Assembly (NCBI GenBank): GCA_934489915.1
Contig: CAKSSZ010000050.1
Coordinates: forward strand, 1 to 8,503
Direction of reading: 5' to 3'
Length of the DNA: 8,503 nt
Source: an uncultured Clostridia bacterium
GTDB lineage: Bacteria; Bacillota; Clostridia; HGM11514
Shown here: positions 1-6,090 of the stretch, one piece after another
Layout: each line of letters opens with the position of its first letter
How positions within the stretch are numbered: position 1 is the first letter of the stretch
Program-made: the position numbers and the translations under genes
Notes under the pieces: model-generated
The model's input: the letters and a program-made list of their open reading frames with translations, nothing else
Databases searched by the model: none
Told to the model about the DNA's origin: nothing

Positions 1-1080
1 CCAGTTGGCATGTTCCTCCCAGACCAGATAACCCAGCTGATCCGCCCAGTACAGGAAACGCTCCTCAAAAATCTTCTCATGCAGCCTTGCGCCGTTAAAG
101 CCCAATTCCATGGCAGAAAGAATATCCTGCTTGAGCGCCTCATCGCTGGGGGCGGTATAGATCCCGTCCGGATAAAAACCCTGATCCAACACCCATCTGC
201 CAAACACAGTTTTCCCGTTCAGCTTCAATGCCCGTCCCTGCAGGAAAACACTTCGGAGACCAAAATAAGAAGTAACCCGATCCCCGGGAATTCCATCTGA
301 CTCCAATCGAATTTTCAGATCATACAGACCGCCTTTTCCCGGCTCCCATAAATGCTTTTCCGAAAGCTTTAGCCCAAAATTCAGCTGCTTGGCAGAGACC
401 GGCACCCGTTCTGTTCCCACACAGATTCCTTTCCAAAAGGCTTCCGCCACCAGATCGGTATGTTCCGGCATATCAGAAAGCGTAACCGACAAATTCACCG
501 CCGGCAAATTTGTCTCGGTGGTCAGGTGCAGCTTTTGTACATAACAAGGCTCCACCAATTCCAGCCATACCGTTTGCCAGATTCCCGTGGTTCTGGTATA
601 AAAGGCTCCGTAGGATTCCAGCTGTCCCGACTGCTTTCCGGCAGGCTGCTTGCCACTTCTGACATCATCCTCCGCACACACCGTCAGGCGGTTTTCTCCT
701 TTCTGCACCAGATCGGTAATGTCCATCGAAAAGGAGGTATACCCGCCTTGATGCGTCCCTGCCGGGCGACCGTTTACATACACCCGCGCCAAATAATCCA
801 CTGCGCCAAAATGCAAAATCACCCGCTTTTTGTTGGGATCAACCGAAAAGATTTTTTGATACCAGACACAGCTCATAAAATCGGTATGTTCCACACCGGA
901 AAGCCTACTTTCCGGGCAAAACGGGACCGTAATTTCACCTGTCAGCTCCGTTCTTTCAAAAAAGCGTTTTTCTATGCCCACCCGTTCATGATCAATTTCA
1001 AATTGCCATGCTCCGTTTAAATTTATCCAATTTTCCCTGACCAATGTGGGGCGGGGGTACTCGTTTCTTGGGATGTCCAT
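1..1080 (-). CDS. Glycoside hydrolase family 2 enzyme, N-terminal 360 residues (partial, cut by window edge)
   Basis: The frame is open from an ATG at 1080 to base 1 without a stop, so the gene continues outside the window. Known GH2 enzymes (beta-galactosidase/beta-glucuronidase type) cleave beta-linked sugars. The sugar-binding jelly-roll domain is seen at about residues 60-175, with VNGRPAGTHQGGYTSF (102-117) and TRTTGIWQTVWLE (162-174). An immunoglobulin-like domain follows (about 180-280, LWEPGKGGLYDLKI near 244-257). The start of the TIM barrel contains VLDQGFYPDGIYTAPSDEAL (297-316) and FNGARLHEKIF (328-338). The acid/base and nucleophile glutamates, which lie beyond residue 400 in E. 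coli UidA, are outside the window, so activity and substrate cannot be judged. No signal peptide is seen, suggesting a cytoplasmic enzyme. The start is supported by AAGGAGAG (1086-1093), 5 nt upstream. It is divergent from an AraC-type regulator that probably controls it. Family call is firm; substrate is unknown. Confidence 0.93.
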   Translation of the reverse strand, partial: MDIPRNEYPRPTLVRENWINLNGAWQFEIDHERVGIEKRFFERTELTGEITVPFCPESRLSGVEHTDFMSCVWYQKIFSVDPNKKRVILHFGAVDYLARVYVNGRPAGTHQGGYTSFSMDITDLVQKGENRLTVCAEDDVRSGKQPAGKQSGQLESYGAFYTRTTGIWQTVWLELVEPCYVQKLHLTTETNLPAVNLSVTLSDMPEHTDLVAEAFWKGICVGTERVPVSAKQLNFGLKLSEKHLWEPGKGGLYDLKIRLESDGIPGDRVTSYFGLRSVFLQGRALKLNGKTVFGRWVLDQGFYPDGIYTAPSDEALKQDILSAMELGFNGARLHEKIFEERFLYWADQLGYLVWEEHANW

Positions 1081-1111
1081 TGTATCTCTCCTTATCAGCA
1101 TATTTGCTTTT

Positions 1112-1139
1112 ATCATACCATAACGGCAACAAAATGCAA
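1112..1139 (-). promoter_or_regulatory. Promoter of the GH2 gene
   Basis: Read on the minus strand, TTGCAT (1134-1139) is followed after 16 nt by TATGAT (1112-1117), with an extended -10 TG at 1119-1120. Transcription would start near 1105, giving a leader of about 25 nt that includes the Shine-Dalgarno. The -35 overlaps an odd-centred palindrome TGCAATGCA (1135-1143), which is a plausible operator. Confidence 0.65.
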
Positions 1140-1148
1140 TGCAAAATT

Positions 1149-1185
1149 CTATGATATAATTGACATTTTCTCCTGACTATGATAT
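1149..1185. repeat. 9-bp direct repeat in the GH2/AraC control region
   Basis: CTATGATAT occurs at 1149-1157 and again at 1177-1185, 28 bp apart. AraC-family proteins often bind direct repeats. However, the repeat also overlaps the candidate -10 elements of the regulator gene, so the similarity could simply reflect promoter sequence. Seen directly; function is inferred. Confidence 0.4.
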
Positions 1186-1188
1186 CAT
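1152..1188 (+). promoter_or_regulatory. Promoter region of the AraC-type regulator (two candidate promoters)
   Basis: Two overlapping solutions exist. The first is an extended -10, TGATATAAT (1152-1160), with a poor -35; it would give a start near 1167 and a leader of about 38 nt. The second is TTGACA (1160-1165), 17 nt, TATCAT (1183-1188), a near-consensus pair. It would start transcription around 1194-1196, at the very edge of the Shine-Dalgarno. Both rule out the in-frame TTG at 1160 as the translation start. Confidence 0.6.
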
Positions 1189-1204
1189 AAAAAAGGGTGA
1201 TACT

Positions 1205-1999
1205 ATGATTTTTTATGCCATAAAATCCAATTGGGGAGAGAAAAAAGGCTTTCATTTACATCGTAAAAACATTGGCGATAACTACATTTTTATTCACTTC
1301 AGAACCCCTGCCACACTTTTTTCAGGGGAGGAGGAAATCCCTGTCCGACCGGGAGGCTGCATTTTCTTTTCCTGCTATTCTCAGCAGCATTTTTCCTCGC
1401 CCGACTGTGCTCTGCAGCACGACTGGTTTCATGCGGACATTGCCTCCTGTCAAAGCCTGCTGAAAAAATACCGGCTGGACTGCCACCGGCTTTATTACCC
1501 CTCAGACAGCGGAGCCGTCGCCCGATTGGTGGAAGATATGGAGCTGGAATGGATGCGCCGGGAATGTTTTTTTCAGGAATCGGTTGATCTGCTGGCAGAG
1601 CGGCTGTTCCTTTTATTGGCACGCACAAAAACGAACAGCCCGCAAGAGCTGTCCGTAACAAGATATCAAGAACTGTTTCGCCAAATCCGGAGTCGGATTC
1701 ATGCAGACTGCACCGCTGACTACACCGTAGCCGATATGGCACGGCTCGCTCACATGAGTCCCTCCAGATTCTACACGCTTTATCAGCAAATTTTCGGCAT
1801 TTCCCCGCAAAAGGATCTGAACGATTCCCGGATTCAGCGTGCAAAGCTGCTTCTGTCCAACCCATCTTTTTCCATTGAACAAATCGCAGAACAGGTCGGC
1901 TTTCACAGCCAGTATCATTTCATTCGTCAGTTTAAAAAGCAAACGGGAGTTCCGCCCGGTCAATACCGGAAGCGTTACGATTTTCCCACCAAGGAATAA
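1205..1999 (+). CDS. AraC-family transcriptional regulator
   Basis: This 264-residue protein has the usual AraC/XylS layout. Residues 1-130 form an effector-binding part that reads like a cupin-type sensor (PATLFSGEEEIPVRPGGCIFF at about 35-55). A C-terminal DNA-binding domain with two helix-turn-helix units occupies roughly residues 160-258. The first unit is YTVADMARLAHMSPSRFYTL and the second is FSIEQIAEQVGFHSQYHFIR, followed by the conserved F-K-x-x-T-G-x-x-P-x-x-Y-R ending. I chose ATG 1205 because AAGGGTGA (1193-1200) sits just upstream; an in-frame TTG at 1160 would lie inside the promoter. It is divergent from the GH2 gene, the standard arrangement for a local sugar-responsive regulator, so it probably activates or represses that hydrolase and itself. 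Its stop is only 5 bp from the end of convergent glmS, with no terminator between. The ligand is unknown. Confidence 0.93.
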   Translation: MIFYAIKSNWGEKKGFHLHRKNIGDNYIFIHFRTPATLFSGEEEIPVRPGGCIFFSCYSQQHFSSPDCALQHDWFHADIASCQSLLKKYRLDCHRLYYPSDSGAVARLVEDMELEWMRRECFFQESVDLLAERLFLLLARTKTNSPQELSVTRYQELFRQIRSRIHADCTADYTVADMARLAHMSPSRFYTLYQQIFGISPQKDLNDSRIQRAKLLLSNPSFSIEQIAEQVGFHSQYHFIRQFKKQTGVPPGQYRKRYDFPTKE

Positions 2000-2004
2000 A
2001 CAGA

Positions 2005-3831
2005 TTATTCTACCGTCACCGACTTTGCCAGGTTGCGGGGTTTATCAATATCGCACCCCTTCATGGAAGCGACATAATAACCGAACAACTGCAAAGGCAC
2101 CACCGCCAAAGAAGGAGCCAGCATGGGCAAAACATCCGGAATCCGCAGCACATAATCCACTTCCTTCTCCACCTGGGTATTGCTCTGGGTTGTCACTGCC
2201 ATCACATAAGCGCCCCGTGCCTTTACCTCACGGATGTTACTCATCATTTTCTCTTCTAACCGGGGCTGGGTCACCAGCGCCACCACCAAAGAGCCTTCTT
2301 CAATCAAAGAAATGGTGCCGTGCTTGATTTCCCCGGCTGCGTATGCTTCGGAATGAATATAGGAAATTTCCTTCAGCTTTAATGACCCTTCCAGTCCTAC
2401 GGCATAATCTACATTTCTGCCCAGGAAAAACACTTCCTTGGCATGATAATGATGAGAAGCAAAATACTGCACCTTTTCCTCGTGATCCAAAATCTCCTGT
2501 ACCTGCTCCGGCAGCTTGCTCATTCCGTCTAACAGCTGCTCTAACTGCTCCCGAGGAACCGTCCCCAGAACCTGCGCCATATAAATGGAAATCAGGTACA
2601 TCACCGTCAGCTGGGTGCTGTATGCCTTGGTGGTTGCCACTGCAATTTCAGGTCCTGCCCAGGTATAGATCACGTCGTCAGACTCATTGGCAATGGAGCT
2701 GCCCACCACATTGACAATCGACAGGGTTCGGCAGCCCAACCGCTTTGCCTCCCGCAGAGCCGCCAGGGAATCTGCCGTCTCACCGGACTGACTGATCACA
2801 ATCACCAAACAATGTTCATCCGCCACCGGCTCACGGTATCGGAATTCCGACGCCAGATCCGTCTCCACCGGAATCCGGGTCATCTGCTCCAAGAGATACT
2901 TCCCGACCATTCCCACATGGTAAGCAGACCCGCAGGCAACAATATAAATCCGGCTCAGCTCCTCCAAATCCCGCTTGGTCAGAGAAATATTGTCCAGCAC
3001 CACCTGCCCGTCACGAATCCGGGGAGAAATGGTATCCGAGATGGCCTTGGGCTGCTCCATCATTTCCTTAAACATAAAATGCTCATAACCGCCCTTTTCG
3101 GCAGCGTCCACATCCCAATTAACCGTAAATACTTCCTTGGGCACCTCTTCATAATCACTGTTGTACACGGTAACCCGATCTGCCGTCAGCACTGCAATTT
3201 CCTGCTCCTCAATGTGATAAATCCGCCGGGTATAAGGCAGCAGTGCCGGGATATCGGAGGCAATAAAATTCTCTCCCTCTCCCAAACCGATGACCAGGGG
3301 GCTGTCTTTTCTGACAGCCACAAACTGATCCGGGAATTCCTTGCAGATAATCCCCAGCGCATAGGAGCCTTCCATCCGGTTCATCAGCTTAAACACCGTT
3401 TCCAGAATATCTCCATTATAATAGTAGTCCACCAAATGGGCAATGACCTCCGTATCCGTTTCCGATACAAAGCGATACCCCTTAGCAATCAGCTTTTCCC
3501 GCAGTTTTCTGTAGTTTTCAATAATTCCGTTATGCACCACTGCAAATTTTCCGGAACCGCTGATGTGGGGGTGAGAATTGGTGTCCGAAGGACGTCCGTG
3601 AGTCGCCCAGCGCGTGTGGCCGATCCCCATGCATCCCGGCACCGCTTTTCCGCCGTCCGTCATTTTCTTCAAATTTTCCAGCCGGCCGCAGGTTTTGACT
3701 ACTTGGATATCGTCCTCATGATAGACCGCAATCCCTGCCGAGTCATATCCTCTGTATTCCAGCTTGGTCAATCCGTCCAGTAATATGGGTGCAGCTTGCT
3801 GCTGTCCCACATACCCCATAATTCCACACAT
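2005..3831 (-). CDS. glmS: Glutamine--fructose-6-phosphate aminotransferase (isomerizing)
   Basis: GlmS makes glucosamine-6-phosphate from fructose-6-phosphate and glutamine, the first committed step to UDP-GlcNAc for peptidoglycan and teichoic acids; it is cytoplasmic. I start at the ATG giving MCGIMGYVG because the nucleophile must be the N-terminal Cys after Met removal; AAGGAG lies at 3843-3848. A longer in-frame start at 3858 would bury that Cys. The product is 608 residues, normal for the family. The class II glutaminase domain spans about 1-240, with GHTRWATHG (71-79), VVHNGIIENY (98-107) and SETDTEVIAHL (123-133). Two SIS sugar-isomerase domains follow at about 290-425 and 460-600, with ACGSAYHVG, SQSGETADSL, EGSLKLKEIS and the KPRNLAKSVTVE tail. 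The catalytic Glu488, His504 and Lys603 equivalents are present. KHGT replaces the more usual KHGP, a mild change. It is divergent from pyrG. Confidence 0.98.
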   Translation of the reverse strand: MCGIMGYVGQQQAAPILLDGLTKLEYRGYDSAGIAVYHEDDIQVVKTCGRLENLKKMTDGGKAVPGCMGIGHTRWATHGRPSDTNSHPHISGSGKFAVVHNGIIENYRKLREKLIAKGYRFVSETDTEVIAHLVDYYYNGDILETVFKLMNRMEGSYALGIICKEFPDQFVAVRKDSPLVIGLGEGENFIASDIPALLPYTRRIYHIEEQEIAVLTADRVTVYNSDYEEVPKEVFTVNWDVDAAEKGGYEHFMFKEMMEQPKAISDTISPRIRDGQVVLDNISLTKRDLEELSRIYIVACGSAYHVGMVGKYLLEQMTRIPVETDLASEFRYREPVADEHCLVIVISQSGETADSLAALREAKRLGCRTLSIVNVVGSSIANESDDVIYTWAGPEIAVATTKAYSTQLTVMYLISIYMAQVLGTVPREQLEQLLDGMSKLPEQVQEILDHEEKVQYFASHHYHAKEVFFLGRNVDYAVGLEGSLKLKEISYIHSEAYAAGEIKHGTISLIEEGSLVVALVTQPRLEEKMMSNIREVKARGAYVMAVTTQSNTQVEKEVDYVLRIPDVLPMLAPSLAVVPLQLFGYYVASMKGCDIDKPRNLAKSVTVE

Positions 3832-3880
3832 AATCCATTTGTCTCCTTCCACATCCACCGTAAATTCTAAATATAGTATT

Positions 3881-3909
3881 ATTATATCTCAATATTGTTC
3901 AAGTTTCAA
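3881..3909 (-). promoter_or_regulatory. glmS promoter
   Basis: On the minus strand, TTGAAA (3904-3909) and TATAAT (3881-3886) are separated by exactly 17 nt, a near-consensus sigma-A promoter. The predicted start near 3874 leaves a leader of only about 43 nt before the glmS ATG. Confidence 0.75.
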
Positions 3910-4001
3910 GAGGAATTTTGAAAAAAAGCTTGTCTTCTTGCAAAAACGGCAGGTTATCCATAAAAACCCTCCCTTCTTTCTCTCCTCATAACAAAATTGC
4001 T

Positions 4002-4097
4002 AAAAAAACCGTAAAAACCGTATTTTTTTACTTCAAAAAAGAAAAAAGATAAATTTTTTATTTTTTTTTCAAAAAACACTGGATTAATAGAAAAAAA
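4002..4097. other. Phased A/T tracts upstream of pyrG (possible curved DNA or UP-element)
   Basis: Runs of five or more A or T are centred near 4005, 4015, 4026, 4037, 4045, 4056, 4065, 4073 and 4094. Several intervals are 10-11.5 bp. Such phasing is known to produce intrinsic curvature and to act as an upstream activating element. The run ends just before the pyrG -10. Function is inferred. Confidence 0.45.
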
Positions 4098-4108
4098 TAT
4101 TGTATAAT
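4080..4108 (+). promoter_or_regulatory. pyrG promoter
   Basis: A perfect TATAAT at 4103-4108 is preceded at 17 nt by a weak -35 (TGGATT, 4080-4085). Transcription would begin near 4115, giving a leader of about 24 nt. The start region lacks a run of G, and the leader has no room for an attenuator hairpin. Confidence 0.6.
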
Positions 4109-4138
4109 ATTTATATCTATGCAAGGGAGGATAAAAGT

Positions 4139-5743
4139 ATGCCAATTAAGTACATATTTGTAACCGGCGGCGTTGTATCCGGTTTGGGAAAGGGGATTAC
4201 CGCAGGTTCACTGGGGCGCCTGCTGAAGGCTCGGGGGCTGAGCGTTACCATTCAAAAATTTGATCCGTATCTGAATATTGACCCGGGCACCATGAACCCC
4301 TATCAGCACGGCGAGGTTTTTGTTACGGACGACGGCGCAGAAACCGATTTGGACTTAGGTCATTATGAAAGATTTATTGATGAAAGTCTGGATAGCTACA
4401 GTAACGTTACCACAGGAAAAATTTATTCTTCCGTCATTCATAAGGAACGCAGCGGCTATTATGAGGGAAATACCGTTCAAATCATCCCACACATTACCAA
4501 CGAAATAAAGGATCAGATCCGCCACGGCGGCAAACAGGTGGATGTGTGCATTGTTGAAATCGGCGGCACGGTCGGCGATATTGAAAGCCTCCCCTTTTTG
4601 GAAGCCATTCGTCAGTTTGCAAAAGAGGTGGGTTATGCAAACTCTATGTTCCTGCACGTTACTTTGGTACCCTGGCTGTCCAAGGGGGGCGAATCCAAAA
4701 CAAAGCCCACCCAGCACAGCGTAAAGGAATTGACCGGTCTTGGCATTCAGCCGGATGTGATCGTGTGCCGCACCGAGGTGCCGATCGACGATAATATTAA
4801 GGAAAAAATCGCACTGTTCTGCAACGTGCCCAAGGAATGCGTCATTCAGAATCTGGACGCTCAGTATCTCTACGAGGTACCCCTGGCATTGGAAACGGAG
4901 GGCTTGGCCGATATCGTATGCGACCGGCTGGGGATCCCCAAATCCGTTCCCGCCCTGTCGGACTGGATTGCCGTGGTAGAACGGCTGCGCAATTTAGAAA
5001 AAACCGTTACCATTGCACTGGTAGGGAAATATGTTGCACTGTACGATGCCTACATCAGCGTAGCAGAAGCGTTAAAGCATGCCGGCATTGCAAACAATGC
5101 GGATATTAATATTAAATGGGTTGACTCCTGCCAGCTTTCGGAAGAAAATGCAGCAGAAGTGTTGGGAGACGCAGACGGCATTTTAGTCCCCGGCGGATTC
5201 GGCTCCCGCGGCATCGAAGGGAAAATTGTTGCCGCACAGTACGCACGGGAACATCACGTCCCGTATTTCGGTATTTGTCTGGGAATGCAGACCGCACTGA
5301 TCGAATATGCCCGTCATGTACTGGGTTATGCAGACGCAAACAGCGCAGAGCTGGACGAAGGCACTACCCACCCGGTCATTGATTTAATGCCGGAACAAAA
5401 AGACGTGGAGCTGTTAGGCGGCACCATGCGGCTGGGGCAGTACCCCTGCGTATTGGATGAAACCTCAAAAGCGTTTGACGCCTATCGGCAGAAGCTGATT
5501 CATGAACGTCACCGTCATCGCTATGAAGTGAATAACGAGTATCGGGACGAACTGGTACAGCACGGCGTGAAGCTTTGCGGTACCTCGCCTGACAATCGGA
5601 TTGTGGAAATGATTGAACTGCCGGATCAGCCCTGGTTCATTGCCGTACAGTTCCATCCGGAATTCAAATCCCGTCCCAATAAGCCCCATCCTCTCTTCCG
5701 GGAATTTATTCGGGCGTCCTTGGAGCATCAGGAACAAAAATAA
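4139..5743 (+). CDS. pyrG: CTP synthase (glutamine hydrolysing)
   Basis: PyrG converts UTP to CTP using ATP and glutamine, the last step of de novo pyrimidine nucleotide synthesis, in the cytoplasm. The 534-residue length fits the family. The N-terminal synthase (amidoligase) domain, about 1-265, begins with FVTGGVVSGLGKGITAGSLG, the ATP-binding loop. It also has DPYLNIDPGTMNPYQHGEV (42-60), EIGGTVGDIES (140-150) and the UTP/CTP-site motif KTKPTQHSVKEL (187-198). The C-terminal class I glutaminase, about 290-534, has the nucleophile Cys380 in YFGICLGMQ and the His506/Glu508 pair in QFHPEFKSRP. ATG 4139 is chosen because GGGAGG (4125-4130) lies 8 nt upstream; an in-frame TTG at 4100 falls within the promoter. 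The gene is monocistronic and ends in a strong terminator. All key residues are present. Confidence 0.98.
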   Translation: MPIKYIFVTGGVVSGLGKGITAGSLGRLLKARGLSVTIQKFDPYLNIDPGTMNPYQHGEVFVTDDGAETDLDLGHYERFIDESLDSYSNVTTGKIYSSVIHKERSGYYEGNTVQIIPHITNEIKDQIRHGGKQVDVCIVEIGGTVGDIESLPFLEAIRQFAKEVGYANSMFLHVTLVPWLSKGGESKTKPTQHSVKELTGLGIQPDVIVCRTEVPIDDNIKEKIALFCNVPKECVIQNLDAQYLYEVPLALETEGLADIVCDRLGIPKSVPALSDWIAVVERLRNLEKTVTIALVGKYVALYDAYISVAEALKHAGIANNADINIKWVDSCQLSEENAAEVLGDADGILVPGGFGSRGIEGKIVAAQYAREHHVPYFGICLGMQTALIEYARHVLGYADANSAELDEGTTHPVIDLMPEQKDVELLGGTMRLGQYPCVLDETSKAFDAYRQKLIHERHRHRYEVNNEYRDELVQHGVKLCGTSPDNRIVEMIELPDQPWFIAVQFHPEFKSRPNKPHPLFREFIRASLEHQEQK

Positions 5744-5749
5744 ACAGAA

Positions 5750-5787
5750 AAAGAGTGATCCCGGCAGGAACCGGGGTCACCCTTTTT
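5750..5787 (+). terminator. Intrinsic terminator of pyrG
   Basis: Just after the pyrG stop, bases 5750-5764 pair with 5771-5785, a 15-position stem with one mismatch and one G-T wobble and a GC-rich core (CCCGG/CCGGG). The loop is 6 nt (CAGGAA), and the hairpin runs into TTTTT at 5783-5787. Confidence 0.9.
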
Positions 5788-5802
5788 GGAATTTTAAGAA
5801 AT

Positions 5803-5832
5803 GAAAAAGCAACCCGTGCGGGTTGCTTTTTC
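5803..5832. terminator. Bidirectional intrinsic terminator between pyrG and the small peptide gene
   Basis: This is a perfect inverted repeat: GAAAAAGCAACCC (5803-5815) pairs with GGGTTGCTTTTTC (5820-5832) around GTGC. The A run on one side and T run on the other make it work in both directions. It lies 36 bp past the stop of the minus-strand peptide gene, so it is that gene's terminator and a back-up for pyrG. Confidence 0.92.
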
Positions 5833-5868
5833 AAATGACGTCATAAAAGTTTTACTAAGTACAGCCTT

Positions 5869-6027
5869 TTAGCTTACAGCAGTAAAGCTGTTGATCTTAT
5901 AGATGGTTACAGGACCTTTAGGATCGGATGTATCAACATCAACATATTCATACATTCCACCGGCTGCAAACGCATCTTCAGATCCGAACTTTGCGATCGT
6001 CATTGTCGGTTTGGTATACTGTTTCAT
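5869..6027 (-). CDS. Small peptide with a double-glycine motif; putative precursor peptide, function unknown
   Basis: This encodes 52 residues beginning MKQYTKPTMTIAKFGSEDAF and ending KINSFTAVS. I do not recognise a named family. The first 24 residues resemble a leader: a basic KQYTKP start, a conserved-looking hydrophobic/FGSEDAF segment, then AAGG at 21-24. Known double-glycine leaders of bacteriocins and some modified peptides are cut after such a motif; here that would release residues 25-52, which are acidic (YEYVDVDTSDP), rich in Tyr/Thr/Ser/Val and free of cysteine. No transmembrane segment is seen. The ATG at 6027 is chosen because AGGAGG (6035-6040) lies 7 nt upstream; an in-frame GTG at 6075 is less likely. 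The gene has its own near-consensus promoter and terminator, and lies convergent to pyrG and downstream of ychF. No maturase, peptidase or exporter is in the window. That the gene is real is likely; the precursor role is inference. Confidence 0.8.
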   Translation of the reverse strand: MKQYTKPTMTIAKFGSEDAFAAGGMYEYVDVDTSDPKGPVTIYKINSFTAVS

Positions 6028-6034
6028 ACCATCG

Positions 6035-6040
6035 CCTCCT
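6035..6040 (-). promoter_or_regulatory. Shine-Dalgarno site that sets the peptide gene start
   Basis: A perfect AGGAGG on the minus strand lies 7 nt before ATG 6027. It fixes the product at 52 residues instead of the 68 that an in-frame GTG at 6075 would give. Confidence 0.85.
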
Positions 6041-6090
6041 TCAATGATTTTGGCAGTCAAAAGACTAGCCTCCACTCCATCTCATTTATT

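Larger units (their letters stand above)
3832..4138. other. Divergent glmS-pyrG intergenic region, AT-rich
   Basis: This 307-bp gap holds the glmS promoter at its left end and the pyrG promoter at its right end. No gene is supported here. Between the promoters lie a 21-nt pure pyrimidine run (3967-3987), a single DnaA-box-like TTATCCATA (3954-3962), and a series of A or T tracts from about 4002 to 4097 spaced roughly one helical turn apart. No glmS ribozyme or other riboswitch is recognised. Confidence 0.7.

Noticed and set aside
460..1020. 186-codon plus-strand open frame
   Set aside because: It lies opposite the GH2 coding frame, whose translation contains clear family motifs. The plus-strand product has no recognisable features.
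2812..3783. 323-codon plus-strand open frame
   Set aside because: It is entirely antisense to glmS and reads as a mirror of its codon use; there is no ribosome binding site or recognisable domain.
4011..4031. GTAAAAA/TTTTTAC inverted repeat as a terminator or attenuator
   Set aside because: The stem is entirely A/T apart from one pair, so it is weak. It lies upstream of the pyrG start site and behind the glmS promoter, outside both predicted transcripts.
3954..4080. DnaA-box-like TTATCCATA next to AT-rich DNA, suggesting a replication origin
   Set aside because: Only one site with one mismatch was seen, and there is no dnaA or dnaN nearby. Known oriC regions carry clusters of boxes. The AT-rich stretch is better explained as promoter-upstream DNA.
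5835..5844. Perfect palindrome ATGACGTCAT downstream of the peptide gene
   Set aside because: It is ten bases in a 3' region past the stop, with no promoter nearby. A chance palindrome is the simplest reading.
6057..6080. Seven-codon leader frame (MEWRLVF) before the peptide gene
   Set aside because: It starts only a few bases from the predicted transcript start and has no Shine-Dalgarno, and no attenuator hairpin follows.
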